Shown here: positions 26,992 to 38,100 of the stretch, piece after piece
Position numbering within the stretch: position 1 is the first letter of the stretch
How the letters are laid out: the number at the start of each line of letters is the position of its first letter
Assembly: GCA_022829145.1 (NCBI GenBank)
Contig: CM040744.1
Coordinates: 6,731,001 to 6,795,000 of the forward strand
DNA: 64,000 nucleotides
DNA from: Albula goreensis
Lineage: Eukaryota; Chordata; Actinopteri; Albuliformes; Albulidae
Reading direction: 5' to 3'
The notes under the pieces: model-generated
Told to the model about the DNA's origin: nothing
What the model saw: only the letters and a program-made list of their open reading frames with translations
Databases searched by the model: none
Translations under genes and position numbers: made by a program

Positions 26992-29900
26992 ATGAACCGG
27001 GTGAACCCCAATAACCCAGGCCTCAGAGAACAGGTCAGCGGCCAGCTGTCGGAAGCAGGCGACGCTGAGGTGACTGTCTTCAGTCAACGTGAGCCCCTCA
27101 GACAGCCTCGGACTTCTCCACCAATATTGGAGGACAGCTCGAGGGCAGCCGGCGGTGAGATTCTTCTTTATAGCTTTTATACAAAATATAGAAGTCATGT
27201 GCCCTATTTTCTGTCACTAGCCAAGGTAGCACGAAAACATGGCTAGCTAGCTAATGTGATTATTGTTATCTTGAGGGCAGTGTTCTGTTGGGTCCGGGTC
27301 TCCGGATTCTTTTCCCCTCATCTGACAGCTTAGGCTATGACTGATCAGCTTGTGTTAAAAATATAAACAACCAAAAGAACTGAAACATATGATGTTAAGA
27401 ACAACCTTTTTAGAAATACACACAAGTGGCACATTTCTGCTTGTAAGAAGGGCGTAAAGCAAAGATAATTACTTATAACTAGGCCGTTATATTACCATCA
27501 CCAGCTCCTCCCGGTTGCAGATGTACGGTATGTATTTGCAGTGTAAACATGTGACTAGGAATTAGCACCATTTTAACCGATTTTTCTGTATATTTCATGC
27601 AACTGCACGTTTAATCAGAGGGAAGAAGACCGTCACAAGTTGCAAGTAACAACAGAGATGCAGTGCAAGTGGATGGCGTAATTAATTCCAATTTATCGGT
27701 CAATGCGGCAGAATTCTACCCATCAGGTTATAACCCGCAAGTAAGTGGTGTAGCGTAAGGTATTGGACTATGTTGGCGAATCACATAATTGTTTATGTCA
27801 ATGCTGCATGTCTCAGCCGTTTTGGGTTTTGTTGTGAGGCATAGAGCTGTACCCTGATTTTGAATATGTTTTGTACTGATCAGGCAATGATGGCTTGATC
27901 TAAACATGTTTGTGTTTATAAGTGATTTAAAAAGAACAGCTTCCTTGAATGAAAAAGTTTTCATCTATTTTAATAATTTCCTGCTGGATGCTGTATGATA
28001 AAGTGACGGTCAGTTGGTTACATTACTCCAAAACACACAGACTGCATATTCTAGGTCTGCCACATCAATCTCAGTCAGTCCATAGTGCATGCTCTTAATG
28101 TTATGTCCCTCTCTATGGCACTTTAAAAGGAGCCTGTTTATGAGGATGGTGAGGATCATTATTACCCTGAGACCCTGGCAGAGCTGGTGCAGGACATCCT
28201 CAGCCACCTCAACTCCTCACCAGGGTCTTTTGAGACAGACATTGAGCAGATAACATTTCACGCTGGATGGGTGGGTCACCACTGAGGAGACGCTGCGGGA
28301 ACTCGTGGAACTCATTTACACTCAGGTATGTCAATGGATATTGTGTTCTGTAGATAGTGGTGTCAGCTATAACTGAAGCCATGTTCCTATGAGAGTTCAG
28401 TTAGGACACCTTGCCACAGTGTATTGGTCAATTTATGGAAGCTTCTTCCACTCTCCTTCCCCTTCTCACATTACTTTAGACATGCAACTGTAGTTCAAAA
28501 CTACAGTTCAAAACATGCAACTCACTATTTGTTGAAGTGGATTGTAGAGGGGATTAACCACTGATAGAAATTGAACTCCAGCAGTACTAGAAAAGAGTAA
28601 AGACAGACTGATGTATCAACCCATTGGTGCCAAACTGGAGCACTGACCTATTTGTTGCCACAGCTACTTTCTGTCCCCCTTGGTATAAATATCAGTTTAC
28701 TTTATGACTTGTCTTGACATGGTTTTAATAACTTTATGAATCTGTGGAAAGGGCAGATCTCTGGGAAGCTGTAGATGTAGATGACAGAAAATAGTTCAAC
28801 TCAGGGACAGTGTTGATAAGAGGGGACAGTGAAACTGTTGGAGGACAGGTCTTAAAAGGGAATGAGTTATGTATAAAACCTATAAAATTGATACAGTATT
28901 CCCTGGTGATAATACTGGTGATTAAATTTGATTTGTCATCATAGTTGGTTGTGGTCAAAAGAAGCCTTAATGTGGGCACATGTTCATGAAAATCGTCTAT
29001 TGCAACAAAATGTCACACTGTAGATGGTCTACATTGATATTATGGTTTTACTTTTTTTGAACTGAGCATTCTGTCATCTGGAATTGGAAATAATGCCTCT
29101 AAAGCACTGTAGTTTCAACCAGTTCTGGTTTTAGTCTTCTGAGTAGTTTAGCGTACAGTCAGTGACCTGTGCTTAAGGACATTGTTGACTGTTTTTTCCT
29201 TGTATACCTTAACTTCCCAGCAGAAATAAATGGACCTCCACCAAAAAGAAGAAAACAGTAGTGTATAGATTTCTCAGTGATTTTTGGTCTTTGAAGTTAT
29301 GAATATAAAAGGCCATACATGGAACACAAGAAAAAAGACTGGATGAAGAAAGACAAATATTGCATGCCTTTAAAATCATTGTCATTGTTGGGAAATCTTA
29401 ATGCCGTTGAGCTCAGACATAAAATCGTGGTGCCCTTGAGAATAGGGAATCCTGTTACATACCAAATTGTTCCTGTTGCAGTCCACCTCCATCCCAAACT
29501 TTTCTTACACTGGAGCACGGCTCTGCAACCATCTGTCGCGTCATCTGACCCTCAATTCACCTGGTAACAACTTCCGACAGCTGCTTCTTCACAGGTCTGT
29601 TCTTGTGTCGTCTCCACCTACACGTTTGCTGCCATTTACGATGCGCTTGTTAACCGACCCTCTAAGACATTCTCCCATTTGACCAGGTGCCAGGCAGAGT
29701 TTGATCAGAGAGACCAGGCAGTGAGAGGGGATGAGGCCACACAGAAGAGTTTCCACTCATATGTGCTCTTCCTTGGGGAGCTCTACCTAAACTTAGAGGT
29801 GAGGAGTCTCCCACACCCACCTCAAAGAGACTGAATTCAATATCCTGTTTACTGGGTCTGTGGAGTGTAGTGCTGTAGTTGAAGAGCTGGGCTAGTAAAG

Positions 29901-32900
29901 AAGGTGTTGGTTCAAACAGTGGGTAGGCCACTGTCATTTGGTCCAGCAGAAGGGAATTTAACCTGAACTGCATTAACCATGGAAACAAATAATATAATGT
30001 AAACGTGGTATTTTACTTGTGCTTTGCACAATCGCACAGTGCATTAAAATAACATGTCCAAATGAATCTCAGAATTGTCTGAGATGAAGGATAGCTGTTC
30101 AGAAAGTGATGGAATTGTTATTTTGTTATTTATACCTGTCAGAATGTAAGTGGCACAGAAATTTCCCTCCCTCTTGTTCAGATTAAGGGACCCACGATGC
30201 GGGCAGAGATCCTGCTCACTGCCTTGAGGAAATTGTTGGACAGCCTGTTCTCCAACCCTGAGGACAGGAACCTCATCTGTGCTGTAAAACTACTGAAGGT
30301 GAAGCTCACTAAGACAGCCTTTACACATGAGTATTTTTCATTGCTCAAAACAGGCGTTGCATGGAAGGCTGTTATTTATGACAGCCTGAAATTAACACTG
30401 TTGTTACCTTAATTAAGAAAATAAGTAAACTAAATAAAAACACTGAAGGAAATTAAGGTATGGAAGGATTAAGGAAAATCCTAAGAGGGGTAATGCTGAC
30501 CTCCAGCTGTTGAGTCTCAGTATGGCCGAGACTTATTTTTGTTTCAGGATTACCTGACAGCAGCTCAGGGTGTCACTCATTTAAATGTTTTCAGAGAGTA
30601 GTTTCTTCTTTGGACTACAAGCAGGCTCAGAGGAATAAGGAAACTTACATAAGCAAGATATTCCCACCCTGCTGTAGCATGGCTTATCCCTTTATTGTTG
30701 GTTTATTGTTTGTTTACCTTCTGCAAAATGATCTTCTGTCCTCTTAAAATAGTGAAAAATACTTTTAACTTATCTTTAGCAAGTGTGTGTGTCACTATCA
30801 CAGGCTTGGGTTCCTGCTCTATGTGATTGGACAGAGTTGGGTCACCTGACAGTTGGTGTTGATCCTATCTCATCTCTGCAGTTAACAGGTTCTGTTCTGG
30901 AGGATACCTGGAAGGAGAAGGGCAGTCCAGACATGGATGAGCTGGTGAAGAAAATCGAGATCATCTTGCTAGATGCCTCCTGCAGCAGGTGAGTGGACAC
31001 GTTTGATCACTGCAAGTGAGCACTTTGGTGTTTATTTTCCTCTGTGCTGAAACATCCGTTCTCCTTAGGGACGTCAGGCAGATGCTGCTAAAGCTGGTGG
31101 AGCTGAGGTCCAGTGACTGGGGCAGAGTCCAAGGCGCAGCCGCCACCAGCGAAGCCACACCGGACAACGACCCCAATTACTTCATGGTGAGAGGGAGTAT
31201 GACAAACGAAACATTTTAAAAAAAATCGGCATCACAACAATTGCTCATGGAAATGATCTGAAAACCTTCAATTCGGGTGTTTTTCTTTTCAGTATTGCAA
31301 ATGAAACACTGAATTTAGTGTCTTTTACTTTGGCAATACATGTTTGGTTTGTGATGTACTCATATCTTGGTCTTGGAGAAAATGGAGTGAATTTTGTCTT
31401 GTGTCTCGTGCCTTTGCTTCTAGAACGAGCCCACATTTTACATGGCAGATGGCACTCCATTTACTGCTGCTGATCCAGGTGAGTATTCCTCTTGACCTGA
31501 ACACATCAGCAACAGAACCATTCAGACACTTTTTGTCATATCAACAGAACTTGCAAGGACTTTTGTCTTCTTATCCTCAACCAAACTTAACATACAAGAA
31601 AGCATTTGAAACCTGATCATACATACATAGCTTTCTTATAGCTCAGTTCACAGTTTTTGCTGTAGCATAATAATTATGTAAATAAGATTTCAAAATGAAA
31701 CAAGAGAAAATAACATATTCTGAGGTCATAATCCAAACACTAACCACCTTATCGTGTTATGACTTTCTGAAATGTTTGTCTAGGGGTAGGGCAGCAAAAG
31801 TGTTTTTTTTGGGTGTGGCTAGTCCACAAGAATCTATAATGGTTTTACCTTTACATAAATTATTGTGTAAAACAAACATATATGATGTTATGCAATCAAT
31901 AATCTCAGCCACGCATAATTGGAAATTGCTGTTAATTTGCCGTGTGGTATCTCCATTGGTCAGCTAAAACTTATGGAATAGTTGTTGAAAAACAGCATGA
32001 GAGATCAGCTTTTATCGGCTTAGATATGCATGTCCTGTGATGATATTATTGGAAGAGGTAAAGCAGCAACCAGTTAGAGCTTCCATTCCACCTTCATGTG
32101 TTTTCCAGAGTACTCTGAAAAATACCAAGAAATACTGGATCGAGAGGACTACTTCCCAGACCCTTATGAAGAAAATGGCAATGAGCAGTAAGTATCTGTG
32201 TATCTTCATTCTTTTTTAATCATTGATGTATCATCTCAGTATTGCTAAAACAATGTGAAAGTGATTTGGTTTAGAAATAAACTGTAATCATTAGCTATCC
32301 AGACAAACCCGCTGGCCTCTCCCTCGTGCATGACCTCGACAGTGACCTACCAGATGATTCTTCTGGAAGCTCAGCAGAGCATGCTGGTCACATGATATGG
32401 CGGCAATGTAGGGTCTTAAGGTCAGCTTTTTGGGGCCGGCAGGGCAGGGTTAGTATAATTCTTCAGCAGACAATGGCTGCGGGCGGAGCCTGGGCCCCCG
32501 ATTGGGATTAGTCAGCAAACGGACTGGAAAGAGGCTTAGCCAGGCTTAACTCCTCCCACCCACCCATTGCCTGCTCGAATTTTCAAAGCATTCACAAACC
32601 ACAGCCTGAATATTTCACTGTACATTAAAGATTTTCTCATAGTGCCATGTCAATGATATAACAATGAAAAGATATCCATAGCAATTATTTTCTATCTTCA
32701 AGTGTACCAGTACAAATCTTGTAAAATGCAGTTTCATTGAAATGTCAATAGTTTAACTGTGACCTTGAAAAACAGGAAATAGAAATATTTGAAATAGTAA
32801 TGTACTGGTTTCAGAATTTGGGTATTTATGATGGAGAATATGAGTGGTTTCAAAATCGCCCTGGAGCAAGGGATTTGTAACCTGTTGAAAAGGATTACCT

Positions 32901-33404
32901 CCTGTATTCACTAGAGGGAGCTTTTTCACCAATAATTGAGTAGATTGCAGAAGGAAATACATGGCCTAGAACATTCAGGATGTTCATGATTAAATGCTAA
33001 AATTCACTCCTACATGAGAAGGAGCCACCCCAATTTATTTTGTCAGGGTTCCAGTTTTTCTTAAAATTCTGTGGCATTCCTCACAACACAGAATTTAGTG
33101 CCTTTTGTGAATTACTGTCAGTCAAAATGATGCATTTTGCTTTCATTGAAGAAATAAGTGAGTCGCACATGAATTAATGCTTTTACAGGCAGATACTTAA
33201 TTCATTGCCCTCAAACACTGCAGTTGTGTCAGTTGGTCATTTCATTTGTTAAAATTTTAATATTTATATTATTCATATTATTAATAAAATCAATATTGTG
33301 TCTGTGTCTGCAGATATGATGAGTATGAAAATGGGATGGATCCTGAGATTGAAGAAGCATATGAAACATTCTGCTTGGAATCAGAGCAGAAAAGGAAACA
33401 ATAA
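26992..33404 (+). CDS. paip1: paip1, PABP-interacting protein 1 (one frameshift)
   Basis: PAIP1 binds poly(A)-binding protein and eIF4A/eIF3 in the cytoplasm and stimulates translation. Eleven exons: 26992-27154, 27619-27740, 28130-28325, 29482-29594, 29687-29798, 30182-30298, 30882-30988, 31069-31186, 31424-31478, 32109-32187, 33314-33404. All have AG/GT borders and phases that join. Exon 2 carries the PAM2 motif that binds the PABC domain (NLSVNAAEFYPSGY). Exons 3-8 form the MIF4G-like HEAT domain (SIPNFSYTGARLCNHL, FLGELYLNLE, LTGSVLEDTWKEKG, MLLKLVELRSS), and the acidic end is DPEIEEAYETFCLESEQKRK. With exon 3 corrected by one base it would be 423 residues from this ATG, against 479 in human; the glycine-rich N-terminus is short. 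Homology begins 11 codons upstream of the chosen ATG, where the start position reads ATT. Neighbour order paip1-C5orf34 matches human. Confidence 0.92.
28130..28325 (+). CDS. paip1: paip1 exon 3 with +1 frameshift
   Basis: The exon begins and ends in phase 0, yet is 196 nt. It reads EPVYEDGEDHYYPETLAELV and on to ETDIEQ, and then the frame must advance by one base to continue as LDGWVTTEETLRELVELIYT. The original frame stops at TGA 28283-28285; the later frame is closed upstream by TAA at 28251-28253. The extra base therefore lies between 28251 and 28284. Read literally, the protein would end at about residue 146, before most of the MIF4G domain. Confidence 0.9.
29868..29995 (+). repeat. Decayed tRNA-derived SINE
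   Basis: Same family as the copy at 7225-7375: 'gttgaagagctgggct', 'gttggttcaaa' and 'tttaacctgaactgc' occur in the expected order. It lies in paip1 intron 5. Confidence 0.5.
32190..33313 (+). other. paip1 intron 10, nothing recognised
   Basis: The last paip1 intron. A GC-richer patch at 32290-32570 (with GGGGCCGGCAGGGCAGGG) stands out but has no open frame or repeat I can name. Confidence 0.4.
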
Positions 33405-34171
33405 AGGAGAGAGTAAAACAAACGATAAAGGAGAGCTTGAAACTATGCTAGTTCACTAGTGAAAGCAGCTTGTACATTCAACCAGCTGGAGGATTTGTGA
33501 CCTGTTTAAAAATTAGGCAAACAACATGTTCAAAGAAGTGTTAGCAAAGCTTTAAAAAAGTATGTGCTCATGGTTAGCACCTCCTGGGTCTTTTGTTTGA
33601 GTTTTTATATGGCTGGGATTTATGTTCAGAGTAAGGCAACCTGGTGATGCACCTATGGTTGCTCCTCAAAGATAAAATACAGTTCTGAGTTTGAAATTTG
33701 GGGTTGGAAGTTTGTGACTGCTTATGTCACCCCTTTCAGTATCATTATAATTTCTCTTCCTGAAACTCTTGACTGTTTGTGCTTGGATGTGTGGGTTTTT
33801 AAAGACTTTATAAAGGCACTGGACAATAGGGTATTATCATCAATTGTTAATGTTGATTATATGGATACAACATTATTAAAACAAAGATGGAGCGTCTGCT
33901 TCAGCTGCAGGAAGTACAGAAAGAGGAAGGCACTGACTAACTTCTGTTGTAGACAACATTCTTAGGTTCCTTAGTTTGTTGTCAAAACTATAATTGCACT
34001 GTGCATTCAAAATTATTTCTGGTGCATACAAAAGCTGGTGTCATACAAATGGCTGGAAAGTAACTATAGTAATGGTAACACACAAGTGTATAGGCATAGT
34101 CAAAAAAATTGCAACAGTATAACATATATTAAGGGCAAGAAATGGTGTTGAGCTTGTAGGGGAAATCAGTA

Positions 34172-34177
34172 AATAAA
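34172..34177 (+). terminator. paip1: paip1 proximal poly(A) signal
   Basis: AATAAA 768 bp after the paip1 stop codon. The 3' untranslated region 33405-34171 has no other feature I can name. Confidence 0.4.
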
Positions 34178-34628
34178 AAGTCTAATACTACTTGTGGTAT
34201 TGATTTTCCTGCAGACCCACACTCTATAAGTACTTACTGTTTTCCCAAAGGCATCAGTTTTAAACAGTTGCTGCATACATCTACTGCATACATCTCATCT
34301 GGATAGACTAGAGTGTACTGTGGCTTGGAGTCTGTCCTAAAGTTCTGGCACCAATGAAGGAATCTCACACAAAGGAATGTTTTATTTATATTTTTGTCAG
34401 TGTAAATAAATGTACAGCACTGTTTGGCTGCAATAAATACTTTCTAAAAAGAATATTAAGCTGTGAAAAGATTCTCCTTTCACTTTGTAATCAGTGCATA
34501 TTCAGTGTATATTTGTTATTAACTGAGTGTTTTTATGTGGTTCAGGTGATGTAAGTGAAGTATGTGATATTGTTTGGCTGCGGTATGGCTCTGTCTTACT
34601 TTAGCATCACATTTTGTAGATGTGTTTA

Positions 34629-34634
34629 AATAAA
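34629..34634 (+). terminator. paip1: paip1 distal poly(A) signal
   Basis: AATAAA followed within 10 bp by GTGTT, a downstream GU-rich element. This is the better of the two candidate ends of the paip1 transcript and lies 300 bp before the next promoter. Confidence 0.5.
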
Positions 34635-34936
34635 AGTGTTCACATTTACACATGACTTTTCCTCATGTTCATTATGAGGTAGTCACACAATATAACGATT
34701 TAAATACACAGTTTACCCTGCAAGATAACGATTTAAATATATGGTTGATATAAGTTAATGTGTGCCATAACACGACACATTTCCGTGCAACCAAATATTT
34801 CAGGGCTCTTTTTTCTGTTTCAAACTCCGTGGTCTCTGTTCTGCCTTACAAGAGCCCCTCACTCTTCAGTGCAGTAAATAGAATGGACAACAGATTCAAT
34901 AACAGCTGACTTGTTAAGTTTCCCCGAGTCCCCTCC

Positions 34937-34950
34937 GTCACCAGGGTAAC
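34937..34950. promoter_or_regulatory. RFX-type X-box upstream of C5orf34
   Basis: GTCACCAGGGTAAC fits the X-box consensus RYYRYY-N(1-3)-RRNRAC as an imperfect palindrome (GTCACC / GGTAAC around AG). It lies about 245 bp before the ATG and directly upstream of two CCAAT boxes. RFX factors bind such sites in promoters of ciliary genes. Confidence 0.5.
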
Positions 34951-34961
34951 CTCTTTCTCAA

Positions 34962-34997
34962 CCAATGACAAGCACGTTTGTTCAACGATTATCCAAT
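34962..34997 (+). promoter_or_regulatory. Paired CCAAT boxes of the C5orf34 promoter
   Basis: CCAAT at 34962-34966 and 34993-34997, same orientation, 31 bp apart, about three helical turns. NF-Y commonly binds such pairs in TATA-less, growth-related promoters. No TATA box is visible. Confidence 0.5.
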
Positions 34998-35196
34998 GAA
35001 ATCGCAGCTCGTTACATCATGTCTGAAGCGGGAAGTTTATCTCAGAAAACATTCGAATCCATATTGATAACCAAAGACGTGTTTGTGTACTTATTTACTC
35101 CAAAACAACGGGCTATCTTAACGTTATAACATTTTCTATGTATTAGCGGTGTAGTAACTAGCCAACTATTGAGATAGTGTGCTATCTTGAGGGAAC

Positions 35197-38100
35197 ATGG
35201 CCGTCATCCGTATGATCATTATGTACGAGGATGAGTCCCTAGAGGTATGCTACGGCGATGGATCGTGTTTGCAGCTGTCTCCCTGTGGTTCAGAATTTCT
35301 TTTGGAGAAAACCATTCCGTCCACCGCTCACCCTCTGCATCCAGCTGAAAAAATTCGTCAAAGAACACGCTTCGTCACCAGCATCCATAAAGTAAATAAC
35401 TTCACGTTTGCCATGTTTGTAGAGAAATGCCCAAATAAAAACTCAACGTTATGTGGTGCTGTAACTCGCAATTTTTATGTATTTATTTCTAATGTCGATA
35501 GACACAAGAAAATAGTTTTGAAAGATATTTAATAACGTCATATTTTGCCATAGGTTTGGTCGGCTCATAATTTATAATTATGTCACACAGGAATGGCATG
35601 TAGAGGTGTTCATTTATACATTGAAGAAACTTGGCTGCTCTTTTGTGTAGGAATTAATGGTTCAGGCGCTGGAGTTCCGGAACAGATTTGCTACAAGGCC
35701 CTACCTTCCCGAAGAGCTTATCCCAGAACAGAGCAGAACGGTATAGATGACTTCCATTATTACTTTTGGTCATGCATGAAATTAATCCCTATAAATTGCC
35801 CATTGACAGTTCAATTATGCTCCATCCTTCTTTTGTTATCTAGCAATAATGTCTACTGGTTTAATCGTTAAAAAATGACTATAACAATAATACATATGAA
35901 AAATGTAATTTGTTTTATTATTGCTAATTTAAGTATTAACAACCATAAATGTTTGGTTGTAAGTCTGCTGGCAGAAATAAATGACTTTTCTATCTTTATT
36001 CTCTTTCCCTCATAGCATTTCTTCACTGACATTTCAGTGATAGAATGGCCTGCCTCTCATTCCTGTGGGTTAGAGTTTGGTTCAAGCGGTGAGGCAATAA
36101 TATCCTCTGTGGATGGGAATGCAAGCCTCCTCCTATCTCCTTCCAGGGAGGAGTTCTCAGTGGAGTTCCTCTGCAGAGCAAGTCAGAATGAGCACAGAAG
36201 ACAGTGTGTCAGGATCCAGAGCAGAAGCCAGTCTCAAAGCATGTGAAAAGCAGTCCTACTGCAGGAGTCTTAAACTTGCAGCAGACCACAGCGTTGACAC
36301 CAAGCATCGCTAGAGATAAGGAAAGTGGACAGAAGGGTGTGGATTCGCTCAGATCACAGCCGAGAGAGAGGCATCTGTACACCCGGGTGATCCAGCACCA
36401 TTCTTGCTCCTGTCCACCGCCTGAATGGAGATACCCATTGACTTTAGCCCTCAGCCTCTGCAATTCCTCACAGGAAAAGGTCAATGTAGATGAGGGAACA
36501 GGGGCTACAGAAAGAGGTCCAAACTGTACTCCCATCACAAGTTTGACCACAGGGGAGAAGTGTCACCTTCCAGAAGCCCTCCCGCTCAGTTGCCCCTCAC
36601 CACATCAACACAGGTCTGGCCACAAACAAGCACACACACACTCACACATACATTCCTACATCTTAAACACACATTTATACCTGAAATGATGTGCTTTTCC
36701 TGACCCACGTACACACACACACACACAGTCCAGGTTGTGCTATAGCACATCTGGGTACTTCATATGTTTGAGCTCAGATACAGCAGCCCCAGCCAGCGTG
36801 TTATTTGTTGTAATCTGTTGTTTTTTTCATGTTTAGATGGAACTTCAGGGACTCACTCCAAAAAGAGCAGGATCCAGAGCAGAATTTGCGGACAGAGCTT
36901 GTTAAAATTTTGTGGTGCCAAGGAATTGTTTACCGGTACGTCCCCCCCCCCACCCCCCCATGTTCCTTTTTTTAACTTGACATGGAGGGCAGTTTGGTAA
37001 GGCTAAAACTTCATTGCAGCCTTATATGATTACATTCCATTAAGTCTAATAACAGAGAAGCTTTAGTAGACTATCCGATACCGTAAGAGTGGTCTGTGCA
37101 AACCAAGGGAATACGATGGTCAAAGATGAATAATCGGCTGTTTTACTCTAACTGCAAACAGTGGAAGGGTCATTTTTGGAAGATGAGCAATGGAGGTTTA
37201 AAATGACAAAAATAAATGCTGCTTATTCAATGTAAATGCAGGTGAAGCAGGAGATGTACATTTTATACAGAATACTTTAATTCCCTGTTCGTCTCACCAT
37301 TTTGCAATGGCCAGATGAGATTATCAGCCTGTTCCATACTCTATCCTCCATCAAATGGGGGGGGGGGGCACTACATGGTTATGTGAGGGCTTTTGGATAG
37401 GCATAAAATGCATTCAGTCTCTGAGAGGTAGTGCTAGTCATGACTGTGATTGCTTTGAGTTGTGCTGAGCGTGTCCTCGTCTCGCCTGTCCTTCAGACTC
37501 ATTAATGGGGCGATCACCGTCATAGAGGTCAGTCCGGGAGATGGCTCTCTCATCAGGTCAAAAGGAGCGGTGGCAAATTACTTCACCCATCACGCAGCTA
37601 GGCCCAGCCCGGGACAGGTATGTCACAAAGAGCCGCACAGATTTATGGTTCAGGAATGGGACGATCTCCAGCATTTCCAATGGCTAATGAACCTGTTGGG
37701 TTCTTGGAAGTGCTGATACTGCTATATTTTGTGTGTGGGAAAAACCAATGTTTTTAAAGTACTTTCAAAAAGGTAATTGAAAATGTTTGACTTTTGCATA
37801 TTTCAAAGGCTTTCACTGGTGATAGATAAAAATGTTACTTTGAGAAGGAGCTGCTCCACTCCTTGTATTTATGAGTACTTGTTTTGAGCACCTTATTTTT
37901 CTTTCTTTCCCTGTTGTTCATGATGACTCAAGCCTGAAATGTCATTCCATTTTCCCAATTTTTGTGGTAGTAGAAACAATAAACACATTTGTGACAATGT
38001 GCACCTATTTTCACAGAGCGATGAGAAAACCTACTTCATTAACAATCTCCCTCCAGACGTACCTGGGCAGGTGTACTCTGTGTGCTCTGTGGTTACCCGT

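Noticed and set aside
36204-36689. 161-codon open frame as a separate gene
   Set aside because: Its C-terminal half matches the C5orf34 family and runs to that gene's exon 3 donor. It is the continuation of exon 3 after the frame break, and beyond 36613 it is intron with AC repeats.
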